Shown here: one piece after another, positions 34,136-41,556 of the stretch
Layout of the letters: the number at the start of each line of letters is the position of its first letter
Position numbering within the stretch: position 1 is the stretch's first letter
From: Promethearchaeota archaeon
Lineage (GTDB): Archaea; Asgardarchaeota; Lokiarchaeia; Sigyniarchaeales; SOKP01
DNA: 42,078 bases
Assembly (NCBI GenBank): GCA_019057795.1
Contig: JAHLWS010000058.1
Span: forward strand, 1 to 42,078
Direction of reading: 5' to 3'
Program-made: the position numbers and the translations under genes
Notes under the pieces: generated by a model
Told to the model about the DNA's origin: nothing
Databases searched by the model: none
Seen by the model: the letters and a program-made list of their open reading frames with translations, nothing else

Positions 34136-35274
34136 GCCTTTCTGGTTTTTTCCTGTTCGTACAACATAATCAAATTTCTTATAGGATAAGTTCCAAACTT
34201 CTTAACAGTCTCAACCATAGCTTTAATGTTTTCATATTTGCACGTACTTAAAATATCAGAACCAGCACCCAAAATAAACCCTCCACTCTCCGCAGCATCT
34301 TGTAGAGCTTGTTTTGTAGCTTCTATTGTAGTCTCTAGTGAACCATATGTCAAAACATAAGTAGCAGAGATATTACCAATCAAACAGATTTTTGATCCAT
34401 ATTTTTGTTTGAGAGGTTTTAGCCTCATACCGGATTCATACTCTAAAGGTTCAATAGCATCCACTCCAGAATTAATAAGAAATGGTATAGTTTCAGTTAC
34501 ATCTCCATCTGAATGAATAAGTAATTTAGCATCATGTTTGTGAGCATTATTAGCGAGCTCTCGATACACGGGAGTTATAATTTCATTCCAATGTTTGGGA
34601 TTAAATATTGTACTTCCCTTTAACGCCCAATCATCACAAATAAAAACCATGTCAATCCCTTTTTCAAAAAGACAGTTTTGTAATTCTTTAGTTATTCTCC
34701 CTAAAGCTTTGGCAAGATCCTTAACTAAATTAAAGTGTTTCCTTATCATATAAGCAAATCTATTTATCCCTATCATTGACCAAGTCGCGAACGCTACAGA
34801 GCCCCCAGTAGGAATTGTAACCAAACCTTTTTGAAGATAATTTTCCCATATTTTTTTAAAAGATTTAAAATGTATTTCTCCAGCAGGTTCCCATGTTTTA
34901 ATATATGTGATCCATTCTTTCAGTAATTCTGGCGTTTTAAGTACTCCATCTTGATACCACTCGCCTTTATAATAATGACCCCATTCGTTGTAGGAATCTA
35001 TATTATATTCTTTTAAGATTTCTTCTGGAACTTCCGGTTTTTTATGAGAGTGTGTTCGAATTCTATCATAGTGATACCAGATGGAATCAAATCCCATATA
35101 AAGCGCTGCATCATACATAGCATGCTTAGAAAGAGGATTAAGTGGTTTATCATCAATACTCATCTTATCTACTACCTTTTTAGTAAATGGATAATCAAAA
35201 TATTGTGCTAAGGTGGGAACTCGGTCTGGTTCCTCAAATTCCAATGTTTTTATTATACGTTCATGTGCATCCAT
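34132..35274 (-). CDS. Uroporphyrinogen decarboxylase/MtaA-family protein
   Basis: A 380-residue TIM-barrel protein starting MDAHERIIKTLEFEEPDRVP, the standard opening of the UroD/MtaA family. The metal region is LLIHSDGDVTETIP with His254, Asp256 and Asp258 where MtaA/CmuA-type methyltransferases have HxCG. FICDDWALKGSTIF near 211-224 and ILGAGSDILSTCKYEN near 340 are other family blocks. MtaA-type members move methyl groups between corrinoid proteins and thiols. The missing cysteine makes zinc-thiol chemistry less certain here. Its stop overlaps the transporter stump. Confidence 0.85.
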   Translation of the reverse strand: MDAHERIIKTLEFEEPDRVPTLAQYFDYPFTKKVVDKMSIDDKPLNPLSKHAMYDAALYMGFDSIWYHYDRIRTHSHKKPEVPEEILKEYNIDSYNEWGHYYKGEWYQDGVLKTPELLKEWITYIKTWEPAGEIHFKSFKKIWENYLQKGLVTIPTGGSVAFATWSMIGINRFAYMIRKHFNLVKDLAKALGRITKELQNCLFEKGIDMVFICDDWALKGSTIFNPKHWNEIITPVYRELANNAHKHDAKLLIHSDGDVTETIPFLINSGVDAIEPLEYESGMRLKPLKQKYGSKICLIGNISATYVLTYGSLETTIEATKQALQDAAESGGFILGAGSDILSTCKYENIKAMVETVKKFGTYPIRNLIMLYEQEKTRKA

Positions 35275-35411
35275 TTAAACCATTTTAAGTAAGTTTTGTT
35301 AAGAGTTATTTAATGCATTAGATTTTATTTTAAGTTAAACTTTATGAGTTCTTAAATAGTGTTTAAATTAAACTCAATTAAACTTATTATAAAAATTTCA
35401 TATTATTTCAT

Positions 35412-36314
35412 ATGAGATTTGGAGTTTCCCCATTATCACTTGAATTTGTAATTGAGAAAATCTTAAAAGAAAAGGGTTTATCGGGATTTGCAGAATTTAG
35501 TCTTTCAGAACTTGTTGAGGGTGTTGCTAAAACAGGATATAAACACTTTGAGATTACATTTGACATCTTTCAGGTCTTTCCCATTCAAATCAACGAAGAC
35601 GAAATTGAGAGATTGAAAAATATTAAGAGGAAATATGATATAACATATTCTGCACATCTTCCTTTCATAAGCCTTGAGCTTGCCAGCCCAAATAAATTCA
35701 TCCGTGAAGCAAGTATAAATTCGATAGTAGATTCTTATGAAACATTTATAGAATTAGAAAACGATATTGAATTTTATGTCTTACATCCAACAGGTGAATT
35801 TATTGCTGATGCAATGGATTTTATCAAGAGTCCTGATATTTTTCCAGTTGCAATAGAACTTTTTACGAATTCTTCAATTCAGAGCATTAAAGAAATATTA
35901 GATAAAACAGGAGTGAATAGTCAAAAGATAGTGATAGAAACTATGGAATTTCCATTAGACGCAACAATTAAAATGGTTAAAAAATTAAATACTAAGCTTT
36001 GTATTGATACTGCTCATATTTTAGGAGGATTTTCGGGAGATTGTGATTTAATAGAGATTACTGATAAATATTTAGAGCTAACAGGAGAAATTCACCTACA
36101 AGATTATAATGCTGATAATTTACTATCTGATCATTGTGCTTTAGGTACAGGTTCAAATTTTCCTCCAGAGTTCTTAAATTTAATTCATAGAAAGAATTTC
36201 GAGGGTCCAATCGTATTTGAATTACCAAAAAAAGACATTATCGCATCATTAGAATATATAAAGAAATATGCACCTCAAATAAAAATTCCAAATATCGAGA
36301 ATCATTATTTCTGA
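35412..36314 (+). CDS. Xylose-isomerase-like TIM-barrel protein (AP endonuclease 2 superfamily)
   Basis: A 300-residue barrel of the sugar-phosphate isomerase/epimerase-like fold. It starts MRFGVSPLSLEFVIEKI, with metal-ligand candidates in YSAHLPFISLE near 80, VLHPTGEF near 128, VIETMEF near 178, CIDTAHILGG near 200 and IHLQDYNAD near 232. The set His/Glu/Asp/His matches the superfamily's divalent-metal site. Sugar isomerases share this fold, as does the cobamide-remodelling hydrolase CbiR. Because UroD/MtaA-type genes flank it on both sides, a corrinoid-related role is worth testing, but that is inference. It is divergent from the gene at 34132. Confidence 0.8.
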   Translation: MRFGVSPLSLEFVIEKILKEKGLSGFAEFSLSELVEGVAKTGYKHFEITFDIFQVFPIQINEDEIERLKNIKRKYDITYSAHLPFISLELASPNKFIREASINSIVDSYETFIELENDIEFYVLHPTGEFIADAMDFIKSPDIFPVAIELFTNSSIQSIKEILDKTGVNSQKIVIETMEFPLDATIKMVKKLNTKLCIDTAHILGGFSGDCDLIEITDKYLELTGEIHLQDYNADNLLSDHCALGTGSNFPPEFLNLIHRKNFEGPIVFELPKKDIIASLEYIKKYAPQIKIPNIENHYF

Positions 36315-36396
36315 AATTGATCTATTCCAGTATTTTTAATTGATCTTCCCATCTACTATTAATTCATTAATTTTTTAATATCTTATTTCAGTTTGA

Positions 36397-37611
36397 GTGT
36401 CCTACATAATTGTAAAAATAATTGATCGTCCTGTTTTTAGTTATTATTTTCCTAAAAAAAGGGGAAAACTTGGTGCGTATTTAGATATCGTCGGTGAAAA
36501 TTGGGATTTAGCACAAGACCATGAAGGAATTGAAAATGCTCTTGATGGGATTGAAAAGCGAGCTGAAATTACATATTATGGGGGTGAGTCTATTCCTAGT
36601 TATTTCCCGAATTATGGTCCAGGAATTGTGGCAGCAGTTTTTGGAGTTACACCAAAATTCCAATCGAGTACAGTTTGGTTTAGTCGTCCAACAAAAATAG
36701 AGGATATCACAGAATACCTTGAAAGCGTTAAATTAAATCAAAACAATGAATGGTATTCACGACTATTAAGAATTACTGAATATGCGGCAAAACGAGCGGG
36801 TAGAAACTATATTATAGCACAAACTGATTTAGGAGGTGTTTTAGATATACTTTCAGCATTTTTAGGACCAACTAATATAATTTTAGCTATGAAGAGAAAG
36901 CCTGAAATTATTGACACATGTCGTTCAATCATACTTGAAAAACTATTACATGTTTATGATAAATTACAAGATATTATTGACAAATATGGAGATGGCTGTA
37001 GTAGTTGGCTCAATGTCTGGTGTGGAAAAAGGAGTTATCCTATGCAATGTGATTTTAGTGCGATGTTAAACCCAAAATGGTTTAAAAGGTTTGCCTTACC
37101 TGATCTTGTAGCTCAAGCAGAACATTTGGATTACGCAATTTATCATTTAGATGGTCCCAACGCACTTCATCACTTAGATCCCTTATTGGCCGAACCTGCA
37201 ATAACGGGGATTCAATGGGTTCCAGGTGCAGGAAGTGCACCAATGGGATCAGAAGTATGGATATCACTTTATAAGAAAATTCAAAAAGCAAGTAAAAATT
37301 TAGTAATAGATGCTTCGCCAGAGCAAGTTTCTAATTTATATAAAAATCTTGATTACAAAGGGTTATTTGTAAGAACCTTCTACCGAACAGAATTTATTAC
37401 AAATCTCTACTTACCGAAATTTATGGGCGGTAATGATGGCAAATTAATATTTAAAGCAAGGAATTGGATAGAAAAACAAGGGAAAAAGAAAATAACGAAA
37501 GAAGAATTAGAGGAGTTCTTAATATTAAATGGAATTGAGTTAAATAACAAGTTTAAAAAAGATTTACTGAAGGAGATTAATAGTTCTATGGCGGAAAAAA
37601 ACCTCGTATAG
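36397..37611 (+). CDS. Uroporphyrinogen decarboxylase-family protein, short N-terminus
   Basis: A 404-residue protein of the UroD superfamily: DLGGVLDILSAFLGPTNII near 145-163, CDFSAMLNPKWFKRFALPDL near 219-238 and IYHLDGPNALHHLDPLL near 249-265 are conserved blocks of a subgroup without the HxCG zinc motif. It starts at a GTG (36397) directly preceded in frame by TGA, and begins at the IIDRPVF motif. Relatives usually have about 15 residues before it, so the N-terminus looks shortened. It lies on the same strand as the TIM-barrel gene, 82 nt downstream, and may be co-transcribed. Confidence 0.8.
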   Translation: MSYIIVKIIDRPVFSYYFPKKRGKLGAYLDIVGENWDLAQDHEGIENALDGIEKRAEITYYGGESIPSYFPNYGPGIVAAVFGVTPKFQSSTVWFSRPTKIEDITEYLESVKLNQNNEWYSRLLRITEYAAKRAGRNYIIAQTDLGGVLDILSAFLGPTNIILAMKRKPEIIDTCRSIILEKLLHVYDKLQDIIDKYGDGCSSWLNVWCGKRSYPMQCDFSAMLNPKWFKRFALPDLVAQAEHLDYAIYHLDGPNALHHLDPLLAEPAITGIQWVPGAGSAPMGSEVWISLYKKIQKASKNLVIDASPEQVSNLYKNLDYKGLFVRTFYRTEFITNLYLPKFMGGNDGKLIFKARNWIEKQGKKKITKEELEEFLILNGIELNNKFKKDLLKEINSSMAEKNLV

Positions 37612-37629
37612 TATCTCACTAATAATTTC

Positions 37630-38790
37630 TTAAAATTTTAACGGATATTTTCGATATTTCTCTATTGATGCTCTCATTGCTAAAACATTCTCCCAAGGCA
37701 TATTTAAGATGTCATGACTAGGTCCTACAAAATAACCGCCGCCTTTTCCAGCCTTCTTTATTGTACTCCTTACATTTTCGTCCACATCTTCTGGAGTTCC
37801 ATGAGTTAAAACCCCTGAAGAGTCCAATCCGCCCATAAAGCACAAACGATCTCCTAGCGATTCTTTTAATCCAGCCAAGTCAACTCCTGCTGTTGCTTCT
37901 AAAGATTGAATGCAATTAAGACCAGCATCAACTAAATCAGGTAAATATTGATCAATTTTCCCACAAGAATGGAGTACAACTATCACACTTCTTTTTTTGC
38001 ATGTTTTGTAAATTCTTTTGTGATATGGAAGGATAAATTCTCGAAAAACTTTTAAAGAAAAGAATCCATTGTCCTTATAGCCCAAATCATCGCCAAACAT
38101 AACTATATCAACGCCTACTTCAGCTAATCGTTTAATTATTTCAATATTAACCTTCGTGTACTCGTCCATAATTTCGTGAATAAATTTGGGGTTTTTACGT
38201 AAATAATAAGCAAAACGAGTAAAAGAAAGACCCCCAATCAAAACTTCGGAGGGATTTAATGGTAAATTTGCCATTGGATAGAAATAAGGCGCAAGGGCTT
38301 CAACGAATCCTTCCCATCTTTGAGTCGAGTATTTAACCCTATCGTTAATCAATTCAGTGGGTTTTCCATACTGATCCCAATAAGAGTGCAAGATCTCCGG
38401 ATTTGTAAAATAACCACCAACATACCAAGCATATTCCAAACCTGTATTAACTTGCTTCACAGTTCTATATAATCTGCCGTCCATCCTATTAAGACGACAG
38501 CCAGCGTACTCAGGAGGTGCGTTTTCATATCTCACTTTTATTTTGTTTTCCCCAAATGGGTCCATTCCATAAAGATCGGCGTTCCAAAAGCGTTGTTCTG
38601 TAATATAGTATTTAACGTTAGATTTCGTATTTTTTACGGAACTATGATATCTTTTCCTTTCTTCTGATTCTTTAAAAGCTTGGAAAGAAAGCCCTGTTTG
38701 CTCAAAGCCAAATAAATGTATAGGAACCATATCTGGTTCACCATCAAGCTCGAGAGCTTTGAATACCCGTTCACGTTTTGATAATACCAT
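37630..38790 (-). CDS. Uroporphyrinogen decarboxylase/MtaA-family methyltransferase
   Basis: A 386-residue UroD/MtaA-family protein. It starts LSKRERVFKALELDGEPDMV and has FGDDLGYKDNGFFS near 232-245 and VVLHSCGKIDQYLPDLVDAG near 271-290, with His274 and Cys276 of the HxCG zinc motif used by methylcobamide:thiol methyltransferases. The C-terminal GPSHDILNMPWENV block fits as well. Of the three family members here it is the one with the expected zinc ligands. It converges with the gene ending at 37611. No corrinoid-binding protein gene is present in the window. Confidence 0.87.
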   Translation of the reverse strand: MVLSKRERVFKALELDGEPDMVPIHLFGFEQTGLSFQAFKESEERKRYHSSVKNTKSNVKYYITEQRFWNADLYGMDPFGENKIKVRYENAPPEYAGCRLNRMDGRLYRTVKQVNTGLEYAWYVGGYFTNPEILHSYWDQYGKPTELINDRVKYSTQRWEGFVEALAPYFYPMANLPLNPSEVLIGGLSFTRFAYYLRKNPKFIHEIMDEYTKVNIEIIKRLAEVGVDIVMFGDDLGYKDNGFFSLKVFREFILPYHKRIYKTCKKRSVIVVLHSCGKIDQYLPDLVDAGLNCIQSLEATAGVDLAGLKESLGDRLCFMGGLDSSGVLTHGTPEDVDENVRSTIKKAGKGGGYFVGPSHDILNMPWENVLAMRASIEKYRKYPLKF

Positions 38791-38902
38791 AATTTTTGCG
38801 TAAATTAGTTGATTTAAAATTTAAAGAGATTAATAATGAGTAGAATAATATTATGTTAAAAAAGATTAGTTAATTAACAAATGAAAAAATTTAAGGAAGG
38901 AG

Positions 38903-38921
38903 TTATATATAAGTATATATC
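38903..38921 (+). promoter_or_regulatory. TATA-rich promoter of the UPF0175-type antitoxin gene
   Basis: Two overlapping TATA-like stretches (ttatatataag and gtatatatcc) lie 35-50 nt upstream of the ATG at 38955, following ggaagg. They could be alternative TATA boxes, giving a short leader. Confidence 0.4.
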
Positions 38922-38954
38922 CACGGAATGCTCTAGTACACATAGGTAAATATT

Positions 38955-39266
38955 ATGAAAATTCTTTCAGTAAGAATAGACGATAACTTAGAACGAAAAC
39001 TGAGTTTTTTGCTTAAGAAATTAAAAGTAATCGATAAATCCACATACATTCGTCAATTATTGGAGAAATCGCTTTCCGAGGAGATGTTAGAAATTCTTTG
39101 TAATGAGGTTAGTGAAAAGAATATTAGTGCATGGAAAGCAGCAGAAATAGCTGAAGTTTCGCTAAGAAAAATGCTATACGAACTAAAGAAACGCTATCCT
39201 TCAGGATATGACGAACAAGCTCTTAAAGAAGATCTCGAATTTGCCTTGGGTTTAAATACATCATGA
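38955..39266 (+). CDS. UPF0175/ribbon-helix-helix antitoxin-like protein
   Basis: A 103-residue protein with an N-terminal ribbon-helix-helix stretch (ILSVRIDDNLERKLSFLL ... STYIRQLLEKSL) and a C-terminal UPF0175-type segment (ISAWKAAEIAEVSLRKMLYE). UPF0175 proteins are DNA-binding antitoxins usually followed by a PIN toxin. Downstream on the same strand there is none, only decayed toxin pieces on the other strand. It may therefore be an orphan antitoxin or a stand-alone regulator. Confidence 0.75.
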   Translation: MKILSVRIDDNLERKLSFLLKKLKVIDKSTYIRQLLEKSLSEEMLEILCNEVSEKNISAWKAAEIAEVSLRKMLYELKKRYPSGYDEQALKEDLEFALGLNTS

Positions 39267-39279
39267 TTGCTATTTTTTC

Positions 39280-39360
39280 TCCTCTATAACTCTGGTAGAG
39301 CTAGAATCTCAATTGATTTATATCCGTTTTTAAGGTCAATTTATTAAATTTACACCAATT
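39280..39360 (-). repeat. Decayed copy of a PIN-toxin 3' end (direct repeat of 40091-40167)
   Basis: 81 bp match 40091-40167 with only a few substitutions and a 4-base insertion. In 40091-40167 the sequence encodes the end of a PIN toxin (NGYKSIEILAPPEL and stop). The 4-base insertion here breaks that frame. It is a dead duplicate of the toxin's 3' end. Confidence 0.8.
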
Positions 39361-39490
39361 ATTTTTCTACGAATAGCGTTGCGATGGCACCATCCTCTCC
39401 CTTTGCTACGAAAACTTCCATTCCAAATTTAGGATATTTCATTTGGAGCCAGTCCTCATCAAATTTAGTGAATAGTTTATAAAATATTGG
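39359..39490 (-). pseudogene. Unidentified coding remnant
   Basis: An open stretch of 43 codons reads FYKLFTKFDEDWLQMKYPKF, then GMEVFVAKGEDGAIATLFVEK and a stop at 39359. The composition looks like real protein, but no start codon is available and a stop precedes it in frame. I do not recognise the family. It overlaps the dead toxin copy on its left and the antitoxin remnant on its right by a few bases. Confidence 0.45.
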
Positions 39491-39662
39491 TTATTGATTT
39501 TACATAATCAAGATAATTCATGCCCTTTAATTCTGCTTCTTTAGCAAGGATTTTTCTAGCAATGTGGATTTGTTGTAGAGCCAGATCATTTGGAAATTCT
39601 TTCTCTATCTCTTTTTTAATCTTATCAATTTCTTTTTCATTTAATATTTTAAATAACCTCTC
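39477..39662 (-). pseudogene. Remnant of a PIN-associated antitoxin
   Basis: About 61 codons read RLFKILNEKEIDKIKKEIEK, then EFPNDLALQQIHIARKI and on to a TAA at 39477. They resemble the intact antitoxin at 39895-40080 (shared EKEKNK/EKEIDKI, REEFPQD/KEFPND, LFELH/LQQIH). No ATG, GTG or TTG opens the frame, so it is not translatable as it stands. It follows the PIN remnant at 39663-39770 in the same toxin-then-antitoxin order as the better copy to its right. Confidence 0.6.
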
Positions 39663-39770
39663 TTAAAGTAATTCTGCAGGGGTAATAATTTCAATCTGTC
39701 TTAAATTATTTAATGTAATTATCATTCGCACAATATCTCTTGTTTTTTTTCTTACTATGTGTCTAAAATT
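39663..39770 (-). pseudogene. C-terminal remnant of a PIN toxin
   Basis: The minus strand reads NFRHIVRKKTRDIVRMI, then TLNNLRQIEIITPAELL and stop. It matches the conserved PIN-toxin end SWNFKHLV...GYKSIEILAPPEL at 40095. The codon expected to be Trp in SWNF is TAG here, and further stops follow upstream. Only the last 35 residues survive. Confidence 0.75.
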
Positions 39771-39894
39771 CTATTAAAATAGAGTAACTTTTTTTTTTTT
39801 TATTTCGCTGTATATTTTTAAATAATTTTTACTGGAGTACTGAAATTTTACAAGATTTGCATTCTATAAGGTATTATGTTAATAGAAAATATTC

Positions 39895-40080
39895 TTATAG
39901 AGTAGGATTAACAGATTTTTTCATTTTCTGTTTTTTTAAGTACTGAATTACACGGAAAAGATGCAATTCAAAAAGCATCTCATCTTGAGGGAACTCTTCT
40001 CTTAATTCAGTAATAATCTTATTTTTTTCCTTTTCTGACAGTTTAGCTTCTTTTAATAGATTTTCAATATCATATAACAT
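39895..40080 (-). CDS. Small PIN-associated antitoxin
   Basis: A 61-residue acidic/charged helical protein (MLYDIENLLKEAKLSEKEKN, then EEFPQDEMLFELHLFRVIQY). Small proteins of this pattern are found next to PIN toxins in archaea and cyanobacteria and are taken as their antitoxins. It starts 14 nt after the stop of the frameshifted PIN gene on the same strand, and a decayed relative lies at 39477. No DNA-binding fold is evident, so it may only bind the toxin. Confidence 0.6.
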   Translation of the reverse strand: MLYDIENLLKEAKLSEKEKNKIITELREEFPQDEMLFELHLFRVIQYLKKQKMKKSVNPTL

Positions 40081-40094
40081 TTTTTTTCCCTCCT

Positions 40095-40537
40095 CTATAA
40101 CTCTGGTGGAGCTAGAATCTCAATTGATTTATAACCGTTTTTAAGATTTATTAAATTTACACCAATTCGAGTATTTCTTTTAACTAGGTGTTTAAAGTTC
40201 CAGCTGACTAATATATCCAACGAATAAACAGAAGTTAAAGCAACCAGTAAAGCATCGTTTTCGTATTTTTCTGGAATAAGACCTTCATCAATATAAATTT
40301 GAGTTAGTTTTTTCACTTCAGTTGAAATTTTTACATTTTTCTCATTTTTCAATAAGTCCTTCATTTTTTTTTTTAAATCTTCATCTGAAACAGCACTTAT
40401 TTCTTCTGTAATTATTTCAGAATAATAGTCATCATAGTATCCCAAAAATCTTGTGTCATTTTTTGACGATTTGGATCTCGATTATCAAATCTTGCACTGT
40501 ATACTGATGTATCAAGGAAAATTTTTAATTTTTTCAT
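40095..40537 (-). pseudogene. PIN-domain toxin with a one-base frameshift
   Basis: The ATG at 40537 opens MKKLKIFLDTSVYSARFDNR, the usual PIN start with its first catalytic Asp, and runs to TQDFWDT. One missing base there shifts the frame, and the remaining 116 codons continue as YYDDYYSEIITEEISAVSD and on to DALLVAL, SWNFKHLVKRNT and SIEILAPPEL. Both halves are well preserved, so the break is recent or a sequencing error in a T-rich spot. If corrected it would be a complete toxin of about 147 residues, paired with the antitoxin at 39895. Confidence 0.8.
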
Positions 40538-40792
40538 ATTAACTATTATTTATTGATATTTAATACTCTTTTAGGTTTATTCAATAAATATTAAACAATT
40601 TTAATTTAAATAATATCGTATTGAAGATATTCAATTCCATCCCGAATCGAATTACTATTTAAAATCCAATTTTCTATTTATTTAATATATTTTTTTTAAA
40701 TCATATTTCGGTTTTTTAATCTAGAAGAAATTCATTCTTTTTGGCATATCACTCATTTTTTTAAATATATTTTGCGACATATTCGAAAATTT

Positions 40793-41152
40793 CTATCCTA
40801 TTTTTTTTATGAATGATTCTGAACTAATTATTTTCAAATGGGGCTCGACTTCTTGAAGATATTGAAAATGAAGATCGTCAGATACTAATATGAGATTTTT
40901 GTTTACAGTAATAGTACCTATTAAAATATCGATAGTGGGTATAGGAGTACCTTTTTCTCTCAAAAGTAAGGCATATTTGAAAGCTTGCTCATAGTGAATT
41001 GTAGATGGAAATATTATTGTAATATTATCATATTTAGTGCCTAGAGGATACTCAATCAATGAAAGAATGGTCGTAAATATATCCTCTTTATTAAATTGCT
41101 TTATTCCCAATTTATTAAATTGAATTAATATATTAGTATCCAATAACCACAT
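40793..41152 (-). CDS. PIN-domain toxin, VapC-like
   Basis: A 119-residue PIN-domain protein. MWLLDTNILIQF has the first catalytic Asp5, SLIEYP gives Glu34, PTIDILIGT gives Asp75, and LILVSDDLHF gives Asp92/Asp93: the full acidic set of a VapC ribonuclease. Its ATG overlaps the last base of the RHH antitoxin stop (TAATG), the normal vapBC arrangement. The target would be a tRNA or other RNA. This is the only intact PIN operon in the right-hand region. Confidence 0.87.
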   Translation of the reverse strand: MWLLDTNILIQFNKLGIKQFNKEDIFTTILSLIEYPLGTKYDNITIIFPSTIHYEQAFKYALLLREKGTPIPTIDILIGTITVNKNLILVSDDLHFQYLQEVEPHLKIISSESFIKKIG

Positions 41153-41460
41153 TATCCCTCTTTACTTCTCTCTAATCTTTCGTTCTCTAATTCTTGTAAA
41201 CTTTCTAATCGCTCATGTTCCTTTTTTTTTACTTTTTTAAAAAATAAAATTTCATCTTGTTCATTTAATTCTTCAATCTTCGATAATAATTTTGGATCTA
41301 ATCGTTTTCTAAAATCCTCGATGGATAATTCATCGATTTCTTCCACTTTTCTAAGATAAGTCATTATAGATTGACGTAGAATTTCAGTCCATTTAATTTC
41401 TGGATGTTCTTTCATTTTTTTGCGGAGGTCATCATCAACGCTAAAAGTGATATTCGTCAT
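41152..41460 (-). CDS. Ribbon-helix-helix antitoxin, VapB-like
   Basis: A 102-residue protein with an N-terminal ribbon-helix-helix domain (MTNITFSVDDDLRKKMKEH ... WTEILRQSIMTYLRK) and a charged C-terminal helix (NEQDEILFFKKVKKKEHER) that would wrap the toxin. It precedes the VapC-like gene with a TAATG overlap. It probably represses its own operon through the palindrome overlapping the TATA box at 41481-41490. Confidence 0.83.
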   Translation of the reverse strand: MTNITFSVDDDLRKKMKEHPEIKWTEILRQSIMTYLRKVEEIDELSIEDFRKRLDPKLLSKIEELNEQDEILFFKKVKKKEHERLESLQELENERLERSKEG

Positions 41461-41480
41461 AAGGTATTTAAGGAAAATCC

Positions 41481-41490
41481 CTTATATAAG
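41481..41490 (-). promoter_or_regulatory. Palindromic TATA box/operator of the vapBC-like operon
   Basis: cttatataag is a perfect 10-bp palindrome centred about 25 nt before the antitoxin ATG, the position of a TATA box for a leaderless mRNA. A second near-palindrome, aaggaaaatccctt (41470-41483), overlaps it. Binding of the dimeric RHH antitoxin here would block transcription; that is inference. Confidence 0.5.
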
Positions 41491-41556
41491 TTTTTTTATT
41501 TAATTGATATATTTTGATTAATTCCTAAATTTTGTGTATATATAAATAATTTTTTC

